From positions 98,033 to 162,032 of the forward strand of contig NZ_BDCA01000018.1 in assembly GCF_001613265.1 (NCBI RefSeq): 64,000 nt of DNA, read 5' to 3'. Below, one piece after another: positions 52,642 through 61,127 of this stretch; within the stretch, counting starts at the first letter, position 1, and every line of letters starts with the position of its first letter. A model generated the notes under the pieces. That model was not told the DNA's origin, did not search any database, and saw only the letters and a list, made by a program, of their open reading frames with translations. Made by a program: the position numbers and the translations under genes. The DNA comes from Nocardia vermiculata NBRC 100427 (GTDB taxonomy: Bacteria > Actinomycetota > Actinomycetes > Mycobacteriales > Mycobacteriaceae).

Positions 52642-54180
52642 ATGCGCACAGTATCAGGATCGACCGACCACGTCGTGGTCGTCGGCGCCGGACTCGCGGG
52701 ATTGTCGGCAGCCATCCATCTGGCCGGGCGTGGCCGCCGGGTCACCGTCGTCGAACGTGAGCAGGGGCCGGGCGGGAGAATGGGGAGGCTGGATATCGGT
52801 GGCTACCGGATAGACACCGGGCCCACCGTCTTGACCATGCCGGAGATTCTCGACGATGTGTTCGCCGCCGTCGGTGAACGCAGCACCGACCGGCTGGAAC
52901 TGAGTGCGGTCACACCGGCATACCGTGCGATCTACGCCGATGGCCGTACCCTCGCCGTGCACAGCGACGAGCAGCGAATGATCCAGTCGCTCGGTGAATT
53001 CGGCGGCCCCGACGATGTTGCCGGCTACCGCCGCTTACGGGCGTGGTTGACTCGCTTGTACCGTGCCGAGTTCGACCGCTTCATCGGTGCCAACTTCGAC
53101 TCGCCACTGTCGATGCTCACTCCGGAGTTGTTCCGCCTCATCGGATTGGGAGGATTTCGCCGCTGGGATCGTAAGGTGTCCGAATTCGTTCGCGACCCCG
53201 ATCTGCGGCGTGTGTTCACCTTTCAGGCTTTGTATGCCGGTGTCCCGCCATCTCGAGCTCTCGCGGCGTATGCGGTCATCGCCTATATGGACACGATCGC
53301 GGGGGTGTATTTCCCGAAGGGCGGGATGTACTCGGTGCCTCGTGCTTTGGCTGATGCCGCGACGGCGGCAGGAGTGCGGATTCGATACGACACGACGGTG
53401 ATCCGCGCCGATCGTTCGGACGGCCGCGTCACGGCATTACACACTGATAGCGACGATCGCATCGACTGTGACGCAGTTGTTTTGACAGCAGAGCGACACC
53501 GTTCCCACGAGCTGCTCGGCCATCGTTCACGGCGGCCGGCAAGAGTGCGAGCTGCGCCGTCGGCGTTGGTGGTACACCTCGGGTGTCGTTCGATGGGACC
53601 GCGGGCCGGGCACCACACGCTGTTGTTCGGTGACGCGTGGCACAGCGTGTTCCGGGACATCACATCGACAGGTGAGCTCATGTCGGATCCATCACTGTTG
53701 CTGACTCGTCCTACGGCTGCGGACCCGAGCCTCGCGCCGACCGGTCGCGACCTGCTCTACCTCTTGGCGCCCGTGCCGAATCTGGAACGAGGGCACACAG
53801 ATTGGACTGATTTCGGCGCTCGCTACGCCGAGCGAATGGTCGAGACAGCACAGCGTCGTCTCGGGCAGTCGTGGTCGGATGTGGAGATACTCCGGGTCGT
53901 CACGCCGGTCGATTGGGCTGCTCGAGACATGCTCGCCGGCACGCCATTCGCACTGGCACACAGTTTTACCCAGACAGGGCCCTTTCGACCGGCCAACATG
54001 ATTCGCGGGATCGACAACGTCGTCCTCGCCGGTGGTTCCACAGTGCCCGGAGTCGGGATCCCGCCGGTGCTGATATCGGGACGCCTCGCGGCCGACCGGA
54101 TAACCGGAACCGTCCGAGCGGGCCGCAACACCGAGCCGGATCAACGGCTTCGAACCATGTCCGGACCGGAGCCGAAATGA
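52642..54180 (+). CDS. crtI: Phytoene desaturase
   Basis: 512 residues, FAD-dependent. VVVGAGLAGLSAAIHLAGRG is the FAD-binding start and RMGRLDIGGYRIDTGPTV the substrate-side segment; the C-terminus GIDNVVLAGGSTVPGVGIP is the CrtI signature. Converts phytoene to lycopene by four desaturations. Its last codons overlap crtB (ATGA). Confidence 0.94.
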   Translation: MRTVSGSTDHVVVVGAGLAGLSAAIHLAGRGRRVTVVEREQGPGGRMGRLDIGGYRIDTGPTVLTMPEILDDVFAAVGERSTDRLELSAVTPAYRAIYADGRTLAVHSDEQRMIQSLGEFGGPDDVAGYRRLRAWLTRLYRAEFDRFIGANFDSPLSMLTPELFRLIGLGGFRRWDRKVSEFVRDPDLRRVFTFQALYAGVPPSRALAAYAVIAYMDTIAGVYFPKGGMYSVPRALADAATAAGVRIRYDTTVIRADRSDGRVTALHTDSDDRIDCDAVVLTAERHRSHELLGHRSRRPARVRAAPSALVVHLGCRSMGPRAGHHTLLFGDAWHSVFRDITSTGELMSDPSLLLTRPTAADPSLAPTGRDLLYLLAPVPNLERGHTDWTDFGARYAERMVETAQRRLGQSWSDVEILRVVTPVDWAARDMLAGTPFALAHSFTQTGPFRPANMIRGIDNVVLAGGSTVPGVGIPPVLISGRLAADRITGTVRAGRNTEPDQRLRTMSGPEPK

Positions 54181-55142
54181 ATCGCACCGAACTCGCCGAC
54201 CTCACCGAACCGCAACTACGCGACTCCTATCGGCGTTGCCGTGACCTCAATGCGCGTTTCGGCAAGACCTTTTTCCTGGCTACCCGGTTACTGGCTTCCG
54301 ATCAGCGTCCCGCTGTGCACGCCCTGTACGGGTTCGCGCGCCGTGTCGACGACATCCTCGATGACCTTGATCCTGTCGTGACCAGCGCGGATCGCGAGGC
54401 TCGCCTGGCCGTGCTGGCACGCCAATTCCGGGCCGGCGACTGTGCCGGCGACCCCGTGCTGGCCGCCGTATTGCACACCGCCGACCGCTACGGGATTTCC
54501 GGCGAGTTGTTCGAGGCGTTCTTGACGTCGATGCGGATGGACCTGACCGTCACCGATTATGAGAACCGGCACGCGCTCGACCGGTACGTCTACGGTTCGG
54601 CCGAAGTGATCGGGCTCCAACTGCTCCCGGTGCTCGGCACCATCGCGTCTTCGGAAACCGCTGCGCCCTACGCGGCGAGTCTCGGCAAGGCGTTCCAGCT
54701 GACCAACTTTCTGCGTGACGTCGACGAGGACCTCGGGCGTGGTCGGATCTATCTGCCGGCGGACGAACTGGCCGCATCCGGTGTGGACCGCGATCTGCTG
54801 CTGTGGTGCCGACGCGAACAACGCGTCGATCCACGGGTGCGGGAAGCACTCGCTGCTCAACACGCGATCACGAGGAAGGTGTACGACTACGCTCGTGACG
54901 GTATCGCGCTGTTGGCGCCGCGCTCGCGCCCCTGCGTGAAGACTGCTCTCACCCTGTACGCAGAGATTCTGGATCGCATCGAAGACAACGGGTTCGAGGT
55001 GTTCGGACGGCGCGCACGGGTCGGCAGATTTCGCAGAACATACGTCGGCGCCGTCGGACTGGGACACGCTCGGTGGGCTCGTCGCCGCTGGCCGCGCCGG
55101 GACGAAAGCGCTCACACCACCGTTGTCCGCACACCACGGTAG
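54177..55142 (+). CDS. crtB: Phytoene synthase
   Basis: 321 residues. FARRVDDILDDLD and LRDVDEDLGRGRIYLP are the two Asp-rich motifs of squalene/phytoene synthases, and YVYGSAEVIGLQLLPV lies between. Condenses two GGPP to phytoene. ATG within the crtI stop. Confidence 0.94.
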   Translation: MNRTELADLTEPQLRDSYRRCRDLNARFGKTFFLATRLLASDQRPAVHALYGFARRVDDILDDLDPVVTSADREARLAVLARQFRAGDCAGDPVLAAVLHTADRYGISGELFEAFLTSMRMDLTVTDYENRHALDRYVYGSAEVIGLQLLPVLGTIASSETAAPYAASLGKAFQLTNFLRDVDEDLGRGRIYLPADELAASGVDRDLLLWCRREQRVDPRVREALAAQHAITRKVYDYARDGIALLAPRSRPCVKTALTLYAEILDRIEDNGFEVFGRRARVGRFRRTYVGAVGLGHARWARRRWPRRDESAHTTVVRTPR

Positions 55143-55150
55143 GAGTTGGC

Positions 55151-55495
55151 ATGACACAGTGGCATTATCTGTTCGTTCTGCTCGCCTGCTCGGCGGTGAC
55201 CGCTCCACTGGAGTTCGTCGGCGCCGGTGTCTATCGGCGCCCGCGCCTACTGGTCGCGGCGGTAGTACCCGTGGCGATGGTGTTCATCGCCTGGGATCTG
55301 CTATCGATCGCAGGTGGGGTGTGGAGCTTCGACAGCCGGTATGTGATCGGGTGGACTTTGCCGGGCGCGATTCCGGTGGAAGAAGTGTTGTTCTTTCTCG
55401 TGATCCCGATCTGCGGATTGCTGACCTTCGTCGCCGTGGAGCGCCTGCTCGAGCACGAACCGCGCCGCCAGCCAACCGTCTCGGGGCGACGGTGA
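55151..55495 (+). CDS. crtYc: Lycopene cyclase subunit CrtYc
   Basis: 114 residues with three membrane helices and the signature AIPVEEVLFFLVIPICG. Together with CrtYd it forms the heterodimeric lycopene cyclase of Gram-positive bacteria, making beta-ionone rings. Starts 8 bp after crtB. Confidence 0.92.
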   Translation: MTQWHYLFVLLACSAVTAPLEFVGAGVYRRPRLLVAAVVPVAMVFIAWDLLSIAGGVWSFDSRYVIGWTLPGAIPVEEVLFFLVIPICGLLTFVAVERLLEHEPRRQPTVSGRR

Positions 55496-55827
55496 TGGGT
55501 GTCGGTGGCTTCGCCTACATCGTGCCCGCTGTGGCGGCCGTGGCAGCGGTGTGCGTCGCGGAGTGCGCGGTGTTGCACACCGGGCTGCTGCGACGCCGGA
55601 CCTACTGGGTGTCGATGGTCATCGTGCTCGGATTTCAGATTCCGGTCGACGGAATGCTGACTCGATCCGAGGCGCCGATCGTCCGCTACAACCCCGACCA
55701 CATTCTCGGCTGGAGATTTCCCTGGGACATTCCCGTCGAGGACTTCCTGTTCGGATTCGCCTTGGTCACGGCCGTGCTTCTGGGATGGGAACGGGCACGG
55801 CAGCGACGGGCACGGGTGCAGCCATGA
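55492..55827 (+). CDS. crtYd: Lycopene cyclase subunit CrtYd
   Basis: About 111 residues (GTG 55492, or ATG 55495 in the same frame). Three membrane helices and WDIPVEDFLFGFALV, the counterpart of the CrtYc motif. Overlaps crtYc and crtU as GTGA/ATGA, so the three are translated together. Confidence 0.92.
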   Translation: MMGVGGFAYIVPAVAAVAAVCVAECAVLHTGLLRRRTYWVSMVIVLGFQIPVDGMLTRSEAPIVRYNPDHILGWRFPWDIPVEDFLFGFALVTAVLLGWERARQRRARVQP

Positions 55828-57419
55828 CCCTATTGGACTACGGCGACGCACTCGGACGCGATCGGCGACGAACAGTGATTCCGGCGGCGCCGGGAAGAAC
55901 CGATGTCGGGGTCGCCGGACAACGACCGTATGCCGTGGTCGTCGGGGCCGGAATCGCCGGCCTGGCAGCGGCTACCGGACTGGTCGAACGCGGCTTTCAG
56001 GTCGAGATCATCGAACGCGAACACTATCTCGGTGGCCGGGTCGGCGGCTGGGACGAAATCCTGTCCGACGGCACGCGGGTGGGTATGAACCGCGGGTTTC
56101 ACGCGTTTTTTCCGCAGTACTACAACCTGCGGAAACTGTTGTCACGCGCTGATCCGGGACTGACACGCTTGCAGCGAATCGACGACTATCCGCTGATCGA
56201 CGCCGACGGTCACCGCGACGGGTTCCGCCACCTTCCCCGAACACCGCCGTGGAACGCGCTCGGGTTCGCCCTACGCAGTCCTACCTTCCGATTGCGTGAT
56301 CTGGTCCGAATGAACGCCACGGCCGCAGCACCATTGGCGGCGGTCTCGGTTCCCGGCACCTATCGGCAGCTCGATCATCTCGACGCCGCAACTTTCTTGC
56401 GCCGAATCAATTTCCCTGCCGCCGCGCGACATTTGGCCTTCGATGTGTTCTCTCGAAGCTTCTTCGTTGCGCCCGAACAGATGTCGGCCGCCGAATTGGC
56501 GGCGATGTTCCACATCTATTTTCTCGGCTCCAGCGAAGGACTGCTCTTCGATGTAGCTCGCGACAACTTCGACATCGCCCTGTGGAATCCGCTGGCCGAG
56601 TATCTGACCCGCCCGGGTACGCCCGCCCGGCCGGGCCGAGCGGTCCTGCGCACAGGTACCGGTGTCAGCGCAGTCGAGCCCGACGGCGCGGGTTTCCGAC
56701 TACATCTCGATTCGGGCACGATCAGGGGCGCGGACGCCGTCGTCTTGGCTGTCGATGTGGCCGGTCTGCGGCAGATCATCGCCGCGTCGCCGGACGTGGG
56801 CACGCCCGAATGGCAATCGCGAGTATCGGAATTGGGATCTGCGCCCGCCTTCGCCATCCACCGACTGTGGTTCGACCAACCGCTGCGCGCCGACCGCCCC
56901 GGCTTTCTCGCGACCGGAAATCTGGACCCGCTCGACAACATCAGCATTCTCGACCGCTACGAGCACACCGCAATCGAGTGGGCGACCCGGCACGGTGGCA
57001 GCGTGGTCGAACTGCACGCTTATGCGGCAGCCGACGCGATACCCGACAACCATGAACGCGACGCGCTGCGCAGCAAACTGATTGCCCGACTGCACGAGAT
57101 CTACCCCGAATCCGCGAGCGCTCACATCATCGATGAACGCATGTTGTGGCGTCAGGACTGCCCGCGCTTCGCGCCGGGCGATTTCGCTCGCCGACCCGAA
57201 GTCCGCACACCGCACCCGCGGCTGATGCTCGCCGGTGACGGAATCAGGGTCGATTTGCCGGTGGCCCTGATGGAGCGCGCAGCCACGACAGGCTGGATCG
57301 CAGCCGGCGCGCTGGCCCAGCAATGGCGAGGTGCCGGGCATCGATTGCACACAGTGCCCAACCGTGGACGATCAGCTGTGCTGCGCGGCCTAGCGGATCG
57401 TGAGAGGAGCTCATCGTGA
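55824..57419 (+). CDS. crtU: Carotene desaturase/methyltransferase CrtU
   Basis: 531 residues, FAD-dependent. VVVGAGIAGLAAATGLVERG binds FAD; GMNRGFHAFFPQYYNLRKL and DVFSRSFFVAPEQMSAAEL are segments specific to CrtU, which turns beta-ionone rings into aromatic phi-rings by desaturation and methyl shift. With crtYc/Yd it predicts isorenieratene (or chlorobactene) type pigments, known from Brevibacterium, Streptomyces and mycobacteria. Confidence 0.9.
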   Translation: MTLLDYGDALGRDRRRTVIPAAPGRTDVGVAGQRPYAVVVGAGIAGLAAATGLVERGFQVEIIEREHYLGGRVGGWDEILSDGTRVGMNRGFHAFFPQYYNLRKLLSRADPGLTRLQRIDDYPLIDADGHRDGFRHLPRTPPWNALGFALRSPTFRLRDLVRMNATAAAPLAAVSVPGTYRQLDHLDAATFLRRINFPAAARHLAFDVFSRSFFVAPEQMSAAELAAMFHIYFLGSSEGLLFDVARDNFDIALWNPLAEYLTRPGTPARPGRAVLRTGTGVSAVEPDGAGFRLHLDSGTIRGADAVVLAVDVAGLRQIIAASPDVGTPEWQSRVSELGSAPAFAIHRLWFDQPLRADRPGFLATGNLDPLDNISILDRYEHTAIEWATRHGGSVVELHAYAAADAIPDNHERDALRSKLIARLHEIYPESASAHIIDERMLWRQDCPRFAPGDFARRPEVRTPHPRLMLAGDGIRVDLPVALMERAATTGWIAAGALAQQWRGAGHRLHTVPNRGRSAVLRGLADRERSSS

Positions 57420-58396
57420 ACCGATCCCCGCTGCGGCGCTTCGCGCCGGAAAAGTGGTCACGACAACGCCCTACCTACTCCGGCGCCGACCCCGAGTTGA
57501 TCGATGCGGCGCTCGACCGGTCCCAGAAACTGCCGAGCGGAAACTGGTATGCGTTCGCCGCCAGCCGCGCCGTGCGCAGCGACCGCCCCTTGGGCACGAC
57601 CGTCCACGGCGTGGAAATCGTCGCGTGGCGCGATGGCGCCGGAGACCTGTGCGTCGGCCCTGGAGCATGTCCACACCTGGGTGCCCCGTTGGAGATCGCG
57701 CGTGTCGAGGACAGGGAATTGGTTTGTCGATGGCACGGCCTGCGGATAAGCGCCGAGGGGAGTCCGCGCTGGTGCCCGTTTCCCTGCCACGACGACGGTG
57801 TCCTGGTGTGGGTGCGTCTGGACGCGATCGGCGGCGAAGTGCCGACCGACGCACCGATCATCGGTATCCGCCCCACCGACACCACCGTGCACGCGGTCAC
57901 CCGGTTGACCGGCATCTGCGAGCCCCGCGACATCGTTGCCAACCGTCTCGACCCGTGGCACGGAGCATGGTTTCACCCGTACTCCTTCGCCCAACTCGAA
58001 GTCACCCGAACCCCACCGCGGCACGCAATCGCCGACGACAACGATCATTTCGAACTCGCGGTCACCTTCCGCGTGACCCGAAGCCTCGGTGTGCCAGTCG
58101 AAGCGAAATTCTGGTGCCCGGACCCCCGAACAGTCGTTATGCGAATCACCGCAGGTGAAGGTGCCGGCAGTGTAGTGGAGACGCACGCCACCCCGATCGG
58201 GACGGGACCCGACGGCCGAGCCCGAACCGCTGTCGTCGAAGCAGTGATCGCCCGATCGGAGCGTGCCGGTTTCCGTCACACGCAACGAGCCTTGCCGGTG
58301 TTGCGTCCCCTGATCGTCCGCGCGGCGAATCGACTCTGGCGCGACGACATGGCCTACGCTGAACGCCGCTATCAACTGCGCACCCGCCACCGCTAG
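57416..58396 (+). CDS. Rieske 2Fe-2S oxygenase-like protein (DUF5914 type)
   Basis: 326 residues from GTG 57416, overlapping crtU. CPHLGAPLE and CRWHGLRI supply the Cys-His and Cys-His ligands of a Rieske cluster. The C-terminal part includes NRLDPWHGAWFHPYSFAQLE with histidines that could hold a mononuclear iron, as in ring-hydroxylating oxygenases. As the last gene of a carotenoid operon with a glycosyltransferase, it is the best candidate for hydroxylating the carotenoid ring; inferred from context. Confidence 0.82.
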   Translation: MNRSPLRRFAPEKWSRQRPTYSGADPELIDAALDRSQKLPSGNWYAFAASRAVRSDRPLGTTVHGVEIVAWRDGAGDLCVGPGACPHLGAPLEIARVEDRELVCRWHGLRISAEGSPRWCPFPCHDDGVLVWVRLDAIGGEVPTDAPIIGIRPTDTTVHAVTRLTGICEPRDIVANRLDPWHGAWFHPYSFAQLEVTRTPPRHAIADDNDHFELAVTFRVTRSLGVPVEAKFWCPDPRTVVMRITAGEGAGSVVETHATPIGTGPDGRARTAVVEAVIARSERAGFRHTQRALPVLRPLIVRAANRLWRDDMAYAERRYQLRTRHR

Positions 58397-58400
58397 GCCG

Positions 58401-58454
58401 TGTCCGTTAGTTTCGGACAACTGGTTCCTGACGACCCACAGATTTGTGGTCAGG
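58401..58454. terminator. Hairpins between the carotenoid operon and the HxlR gene
   Basis: tgtccg/cggaca (58401-58419) and an imperfect cctgacgacccaca / tgtggtcagg arm pair (58427-58454) lie between convergent genes. Likely terminator for the pigment operon. Confidence 0.5.
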
Positions 58455-58836
58455 TCTGCTCGTCGGCCTGGGCGTCGTATGTTGCGCGGGCAGCGTCGAT
58501 GTCCTCGACGGTGGTGAAAGCCCACTCGATCAGGGGTTGGACGGCCAGTCGCAGACTGTGCCCGGTCTCGGTGAGCGCGTAGGTGACCTGCGGTGGCACC
58601 GTGGGAACCACCGTGCGCGAGACCAAGCCGTCACGCACCAGACGACGCAAAGTCACAGTGAGCATGCGCTGACTGATCCCCACCACGACCCGCCGGGCCT
58701 GACTGAACCGCAGCGGGCCTTGCCCCAGAGCGGCCACGACGTAGAGCGACCACTTATCCGAGACGAGGTCCAAGACCTCCCGGGCCCGAGCTCCACCCTG
58801 CCCGCAGATCGGATCGACGTCGTCGCCTGCCTGCAT
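58450..58836 (-). CDS. HxlR-family transcription regulator
   Basis: 128 residues from ATG 58836 with a ggaggtaacc ribosome-binding site. LDLVSDKWSLYVVAALGQGP, RFSQARRVVVGISQRMLTVT and LRRLVRDGLVSRTVVPTVPP are the HxlR winged helix. It is divergent from an SDR/DoxX pair and probably controls it in response to aldehydes, quinones or other electrophiles. Not tied to the light operators. Confidence 0.88.
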   Translation of the reverse strand: MQAGDDVDPICGQGGARAREVLDLVSDKWSLYVVAALGQGPLRFSQARRVVVGISQRMLTVTLRRLVRDGLVSRTVVPTVPPQVTYALTETGHSLRLAVQPLIEWAFTTVEDIDAARATYDAQADEQT

Positions 58837-58898
58837 GGTTACCTCCGGAGAACCACGGCAACCGAAAGTGCCTTCTTGACCAGTGTGGTTATCCAAAG

Positions 58899-58919
58899 TT
58901 ACCAAGGAACTATTGGTAA
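58899..58919. promoter_or_regulatory. Candidate HxlR operator
   Basis: ttaccaa / ttggtaa inverted repeat with a 7-base spacer in the divergent promoter region of the HxlR regulator and the SDR gene. Confidence 0.5.
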
Positions 58920-58976
58920 TCAATAGGCTTCTCGTCCCGCCCCAGGGAAGAGGCCACCTTTGAAGGAGTTCTCTTC

Positions 58977-59645
58977 ATGCCTACTATCGCTGTCGTCGGC
59001 GCCGGGCCCGGCATGGGCCTGGCCATCGCCCGCACCTTCGGCTCCCACGGCTTCGACGTCGCCCTGCTCTCGCGCAGCCAGGACAACCTCGACACCCACG
59101 CCGCGACCTTGGCCGCCGAAGGCATCACCGCCAAGGGTTTTGCGGCCGATGTCCTGGACACCGATTTGCTGACCGGAGCCCTCGAGGCCGCGGCGGAGCA
59201 CTTCGGCGGGATCGACGTGCTCGAGTATTCGCCCGGCGGACCCGAACCGAAGTATCTCACCCCCACTCGGGTCACCGCTGAGGACGTGGACTTGCAGATG
59301 CGGTACCTGGTCTACGGCGCGATCGCCGCCACCGACGTGGTGCTACCCGCGATGCGGCAGGCCGGTGCGGGCACCCTGCTGTTCACCACCGGGGCCGGGT
59401 CGGTGGATCCCACTCCGATGCTCGGGGACATCAACACCGCCGGTGCGGCGCTGCGCTCATGGACGCTGAACCTGCACAAGGAACTCGAACCCGAAGGCAT
59501 TCAGGCCGCGCATGTAGCCATCGGGGCCTGGATCGGCGACCGCGCCCCCGAGGGGGTGCCCAGCGCCTCCGCGGATCAGATCTCCCCGCTGTACTGGGAC
59601 CTGCATATCCAGCGCGACCAGGCCGAGAAGATCTTCACCCCCTGA
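58977..59645 (+). CDS. Short-chain dehydrogenase
   Basis: 222 residues. VVGAGPGMGLAIARTFGSHG binds NAD(P). The usual Tyr-x3-Lys is not obvious: the expected region reads GDINTAGAALRSWTLNLHKE, where Asn takes the Tyr position, so the catalytic set is altered. Divergent from the HxlR gene and followed by a DoxX gene; typical of actinobacterial stress-inducible pairs. Confidence 0.75.
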   Translation: MPTIAVVGAGPGMGLAIARTFGSHGFDVALLSRSQDNLDTHAATLAAEGITAKGFAADVLDTDLLTGALEAAAEHFGGIDVLEYSPGGPEPKYLTPTRVTAEDVDLQMRYLVYGAIAATDVVLPAMRQAGAGTLLFTTGAGSVDPTPMLGDINTAGAALRSWTLNLHKELEPEGIQAAHVAIGAWIGDRAPEGVPSASADQISPLYWDLHIQRDQAEKIFTP

Positions 59646-59698
59646 CCTGCCGCGACCCGGGGCTCATCGCGTCCCGGACTGGATGAAGGAGCTGCCCT

Positions 59699-60070
59699 GT
59701 GAACGTTGCCTTGTGGATCGTGGCCGCAGTCCTGGCCGCCATGTTCGCAATGGCCGGTGTGGTGAAAATCGTCCGGACCAAGGACGAACTCGCTGAGAAG
59801 CTGCCGTGGGTCGACGACGTCCCCACCGGGACACTGCTCCTGATCGGTGTGGCCGAACTGCTCGGCGCGGTCGGTCTGATCCTGCCGCCGTGGACGGGGA
59901 TCGCACCGATTCTAACCCCGATCGCTGCGGTCGGCCTGGCTGTGATCATGGTCCTGGCCATCGTCGTCCATGCCCGCCGCAAGGACCACTCGGCGATCGT
60001 AGTCAACCTCGTATTGTTAGCCGCCGCGGTGTTCGTGGCCTGGGGACGCTTCGGACCCTACAGCTACTGA
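59699..60070 (+). CDS. DoxX-family membrane protein
   Basis: 123 residues, four membrane helices (VALWIVAAVLAAMFAMAGVV, LLLIGVAELLGAVGLILPPW and two more). GTG start with aaggag 8 bases upstream. Probably co-transcribed with the SDR gene and regulated by HxlR. Function unknown. Confidence 0.78.
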   Translation: MNVALWIVAAVLAAMFAMAGVVKIVRTKDELAEKLPWVDDVPTGTLLLIGVAELLGAVGLILPPWTGIAPILTPIAAVGLAVIMVLAIVVHARRKDHSAIVVNLVLLAAAVFVAWGRFGPYSY

Positions 60071-60222
60071 TCGGTGACCGTGCCTCACCGAATGCGCTCA
60101 CCGCCGTCACATCCCAAGCCGGTACGAAACACTGTGGGACGGGGAGTCCAATGAAACGGGACTGCCTGCCCCATGGCGTCCGATCCTCTCCATACCTGTT
60201 CGAGCCTTTGGGAGCCCTTGCC

Positions 60223-60398
60223 GTGAGCGGCCGCCTTCATCCCCTGACCTATGCCCAGTGGGAACACATCGCTCCGTCGTTGCCCAGCAGCGCCGGTAAG
60301 CGGGGACGCCGTGGTCCGATCACCGCCGCGTCATCGATGCGATCGTCTACCACTCGGCTGTGGTCCTCGCGGCGGTCCTGGCCTGGGCCGAGATTTAA
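60223..60398 (+). pseudogene. Remnant of an IS5-like transposase
   Basis: LTYAQWEHIAPSLPSSAGKR in one frame and RRVIDAIVYHSAV...LAWAEI in the next look like the N-terminal domain of IS5-type transposases. Short, frameshifted and stopped after about 55 codons, no inverted ends seen. A dead fragment. Confidence 0.5.
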
Positions 60399-60417
60399 CG
60401 GACATGCCTTAGCCCGT

Positions 60418-60461
60418 GACGTCCCATCGCCCGGCGCGGGTAAGCCGGGGCGTGGGACGTC
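60418..60461. terminator. Imperfect hairpin after the secreted-protein gene
   Basis: gacgtccca and tgggacgtc arms with matching cccggc/gccggg inside (about 15 of 18 pairs), 12 bp beyond the stop codon of the minus-strand gene at 60473. Confidence 0.5.
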
Positions 60462-60472
60462 GGTGTGCCTGA

Positions 60473-60970
60473 TCATCGCGTCGACAGGCAGCCCTGCAAT
60501 GTTTGGAAGTCACCTGCGAAGCCCACGCCTCCTGTGCATGTGGGGCCGTCTACACCGGACACTGTCACTGTTGCTCCGGGCCCCGCGATACCGATGGCCA
60601 GACCGGGTCGCACTCCGGTCGCGTTCACTGTGGCACCCGGTCCGAGGGCGATCGCCGCGGGCCCGGACAAGAAGCTCGATTGCGCGGTTGCCGTGCCTCC
60701 GTTCCGGGCGAGGGCCAAGGCAAGGCTGGTGGCGCCGGCGTCGGCCGAAGCTGTGCCATCCATGCCGTAGGCCGCGGCGGCGCTACCGCCCACACTGGAC
60801 GCGGAACACTGAGATGTGGCGTCGCCGGCGCTGACTGTGGTGGCTCCAGGGGCTGGGCATGCGGCTACTGGTGCGGCCGCGGCATCGGGACCGGCAACGA
60901 TCCACGCAGCGGTGACGCCCGCGCCGACGGTCAGGGCTGAGCAGACACGGTGGACCAAAGAGTGTGACAT
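60473..60970 (-). CDS. Secreted Gly/Ala-rich protein, unknown function
   Basis: 165 residues. Signal peptide SALTVGAGVTAAWIVAGPDA with cleavage near AAAAP, then a Gly/Ala/Thr-rich body with four cysteines (VAACPAPG, SQCSAS, PTCTGG, QGCLSTR) that could form disulfides. It resembles DUF6764-type actinobacterial exported proteins, but only loosely. A two-repeat GATGCA operator (site C) lies about 125-140 bp upstream, so it may be light-induced. Confidence 0.6.
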   Translation of the reverse strand: MSHSLVHRVCSALTVGAGVTAAWIVAGPDAAAAPVAACPAPGATTVSAGDATSQCSASSVGGSAAAAYGMDGTASADAGATSLALALARNGGTATAQSSFLSGPAAIALGPGATVNATGVRPGLAIGIAGPGATVTVSGVDGPTCTGGVGFAGDFQTLQGCLSTR

Positions 60971-61093
60971 GACTTCTCCTCATTCACATCGGACCGATAT
61001 GCGCGGGTATCCCGAACAATGAGCCGAGGTAGGTCTCAACTCCGCGGCACCGGTCGCTACGAAGGACTACGCGCGCTACGTTACGCGCTATCC

Positions 61094-61111
61094 GATGCAT
61101 AATCGATGCAT
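61094..61111. promoter_or_regulatory. LitR/CarH-type operator C
   Basis: gatgcat at 61094-61100 and 61105-61111, 11 bp apart, upstream of the minus-strand secreted-protein gene and just past the photolyase stop. Confidence 0.62.
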
Positions 61112-61127
61112 TTCGGGAGCTTCATGG

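Noticed and set aside
60221..60400. Active insertion sequence near 60.3 kb
   Set aside because: Only an N-terminal transposase remnant with a frameshift; no catalytic DDE region, no terminal inverted repeats.
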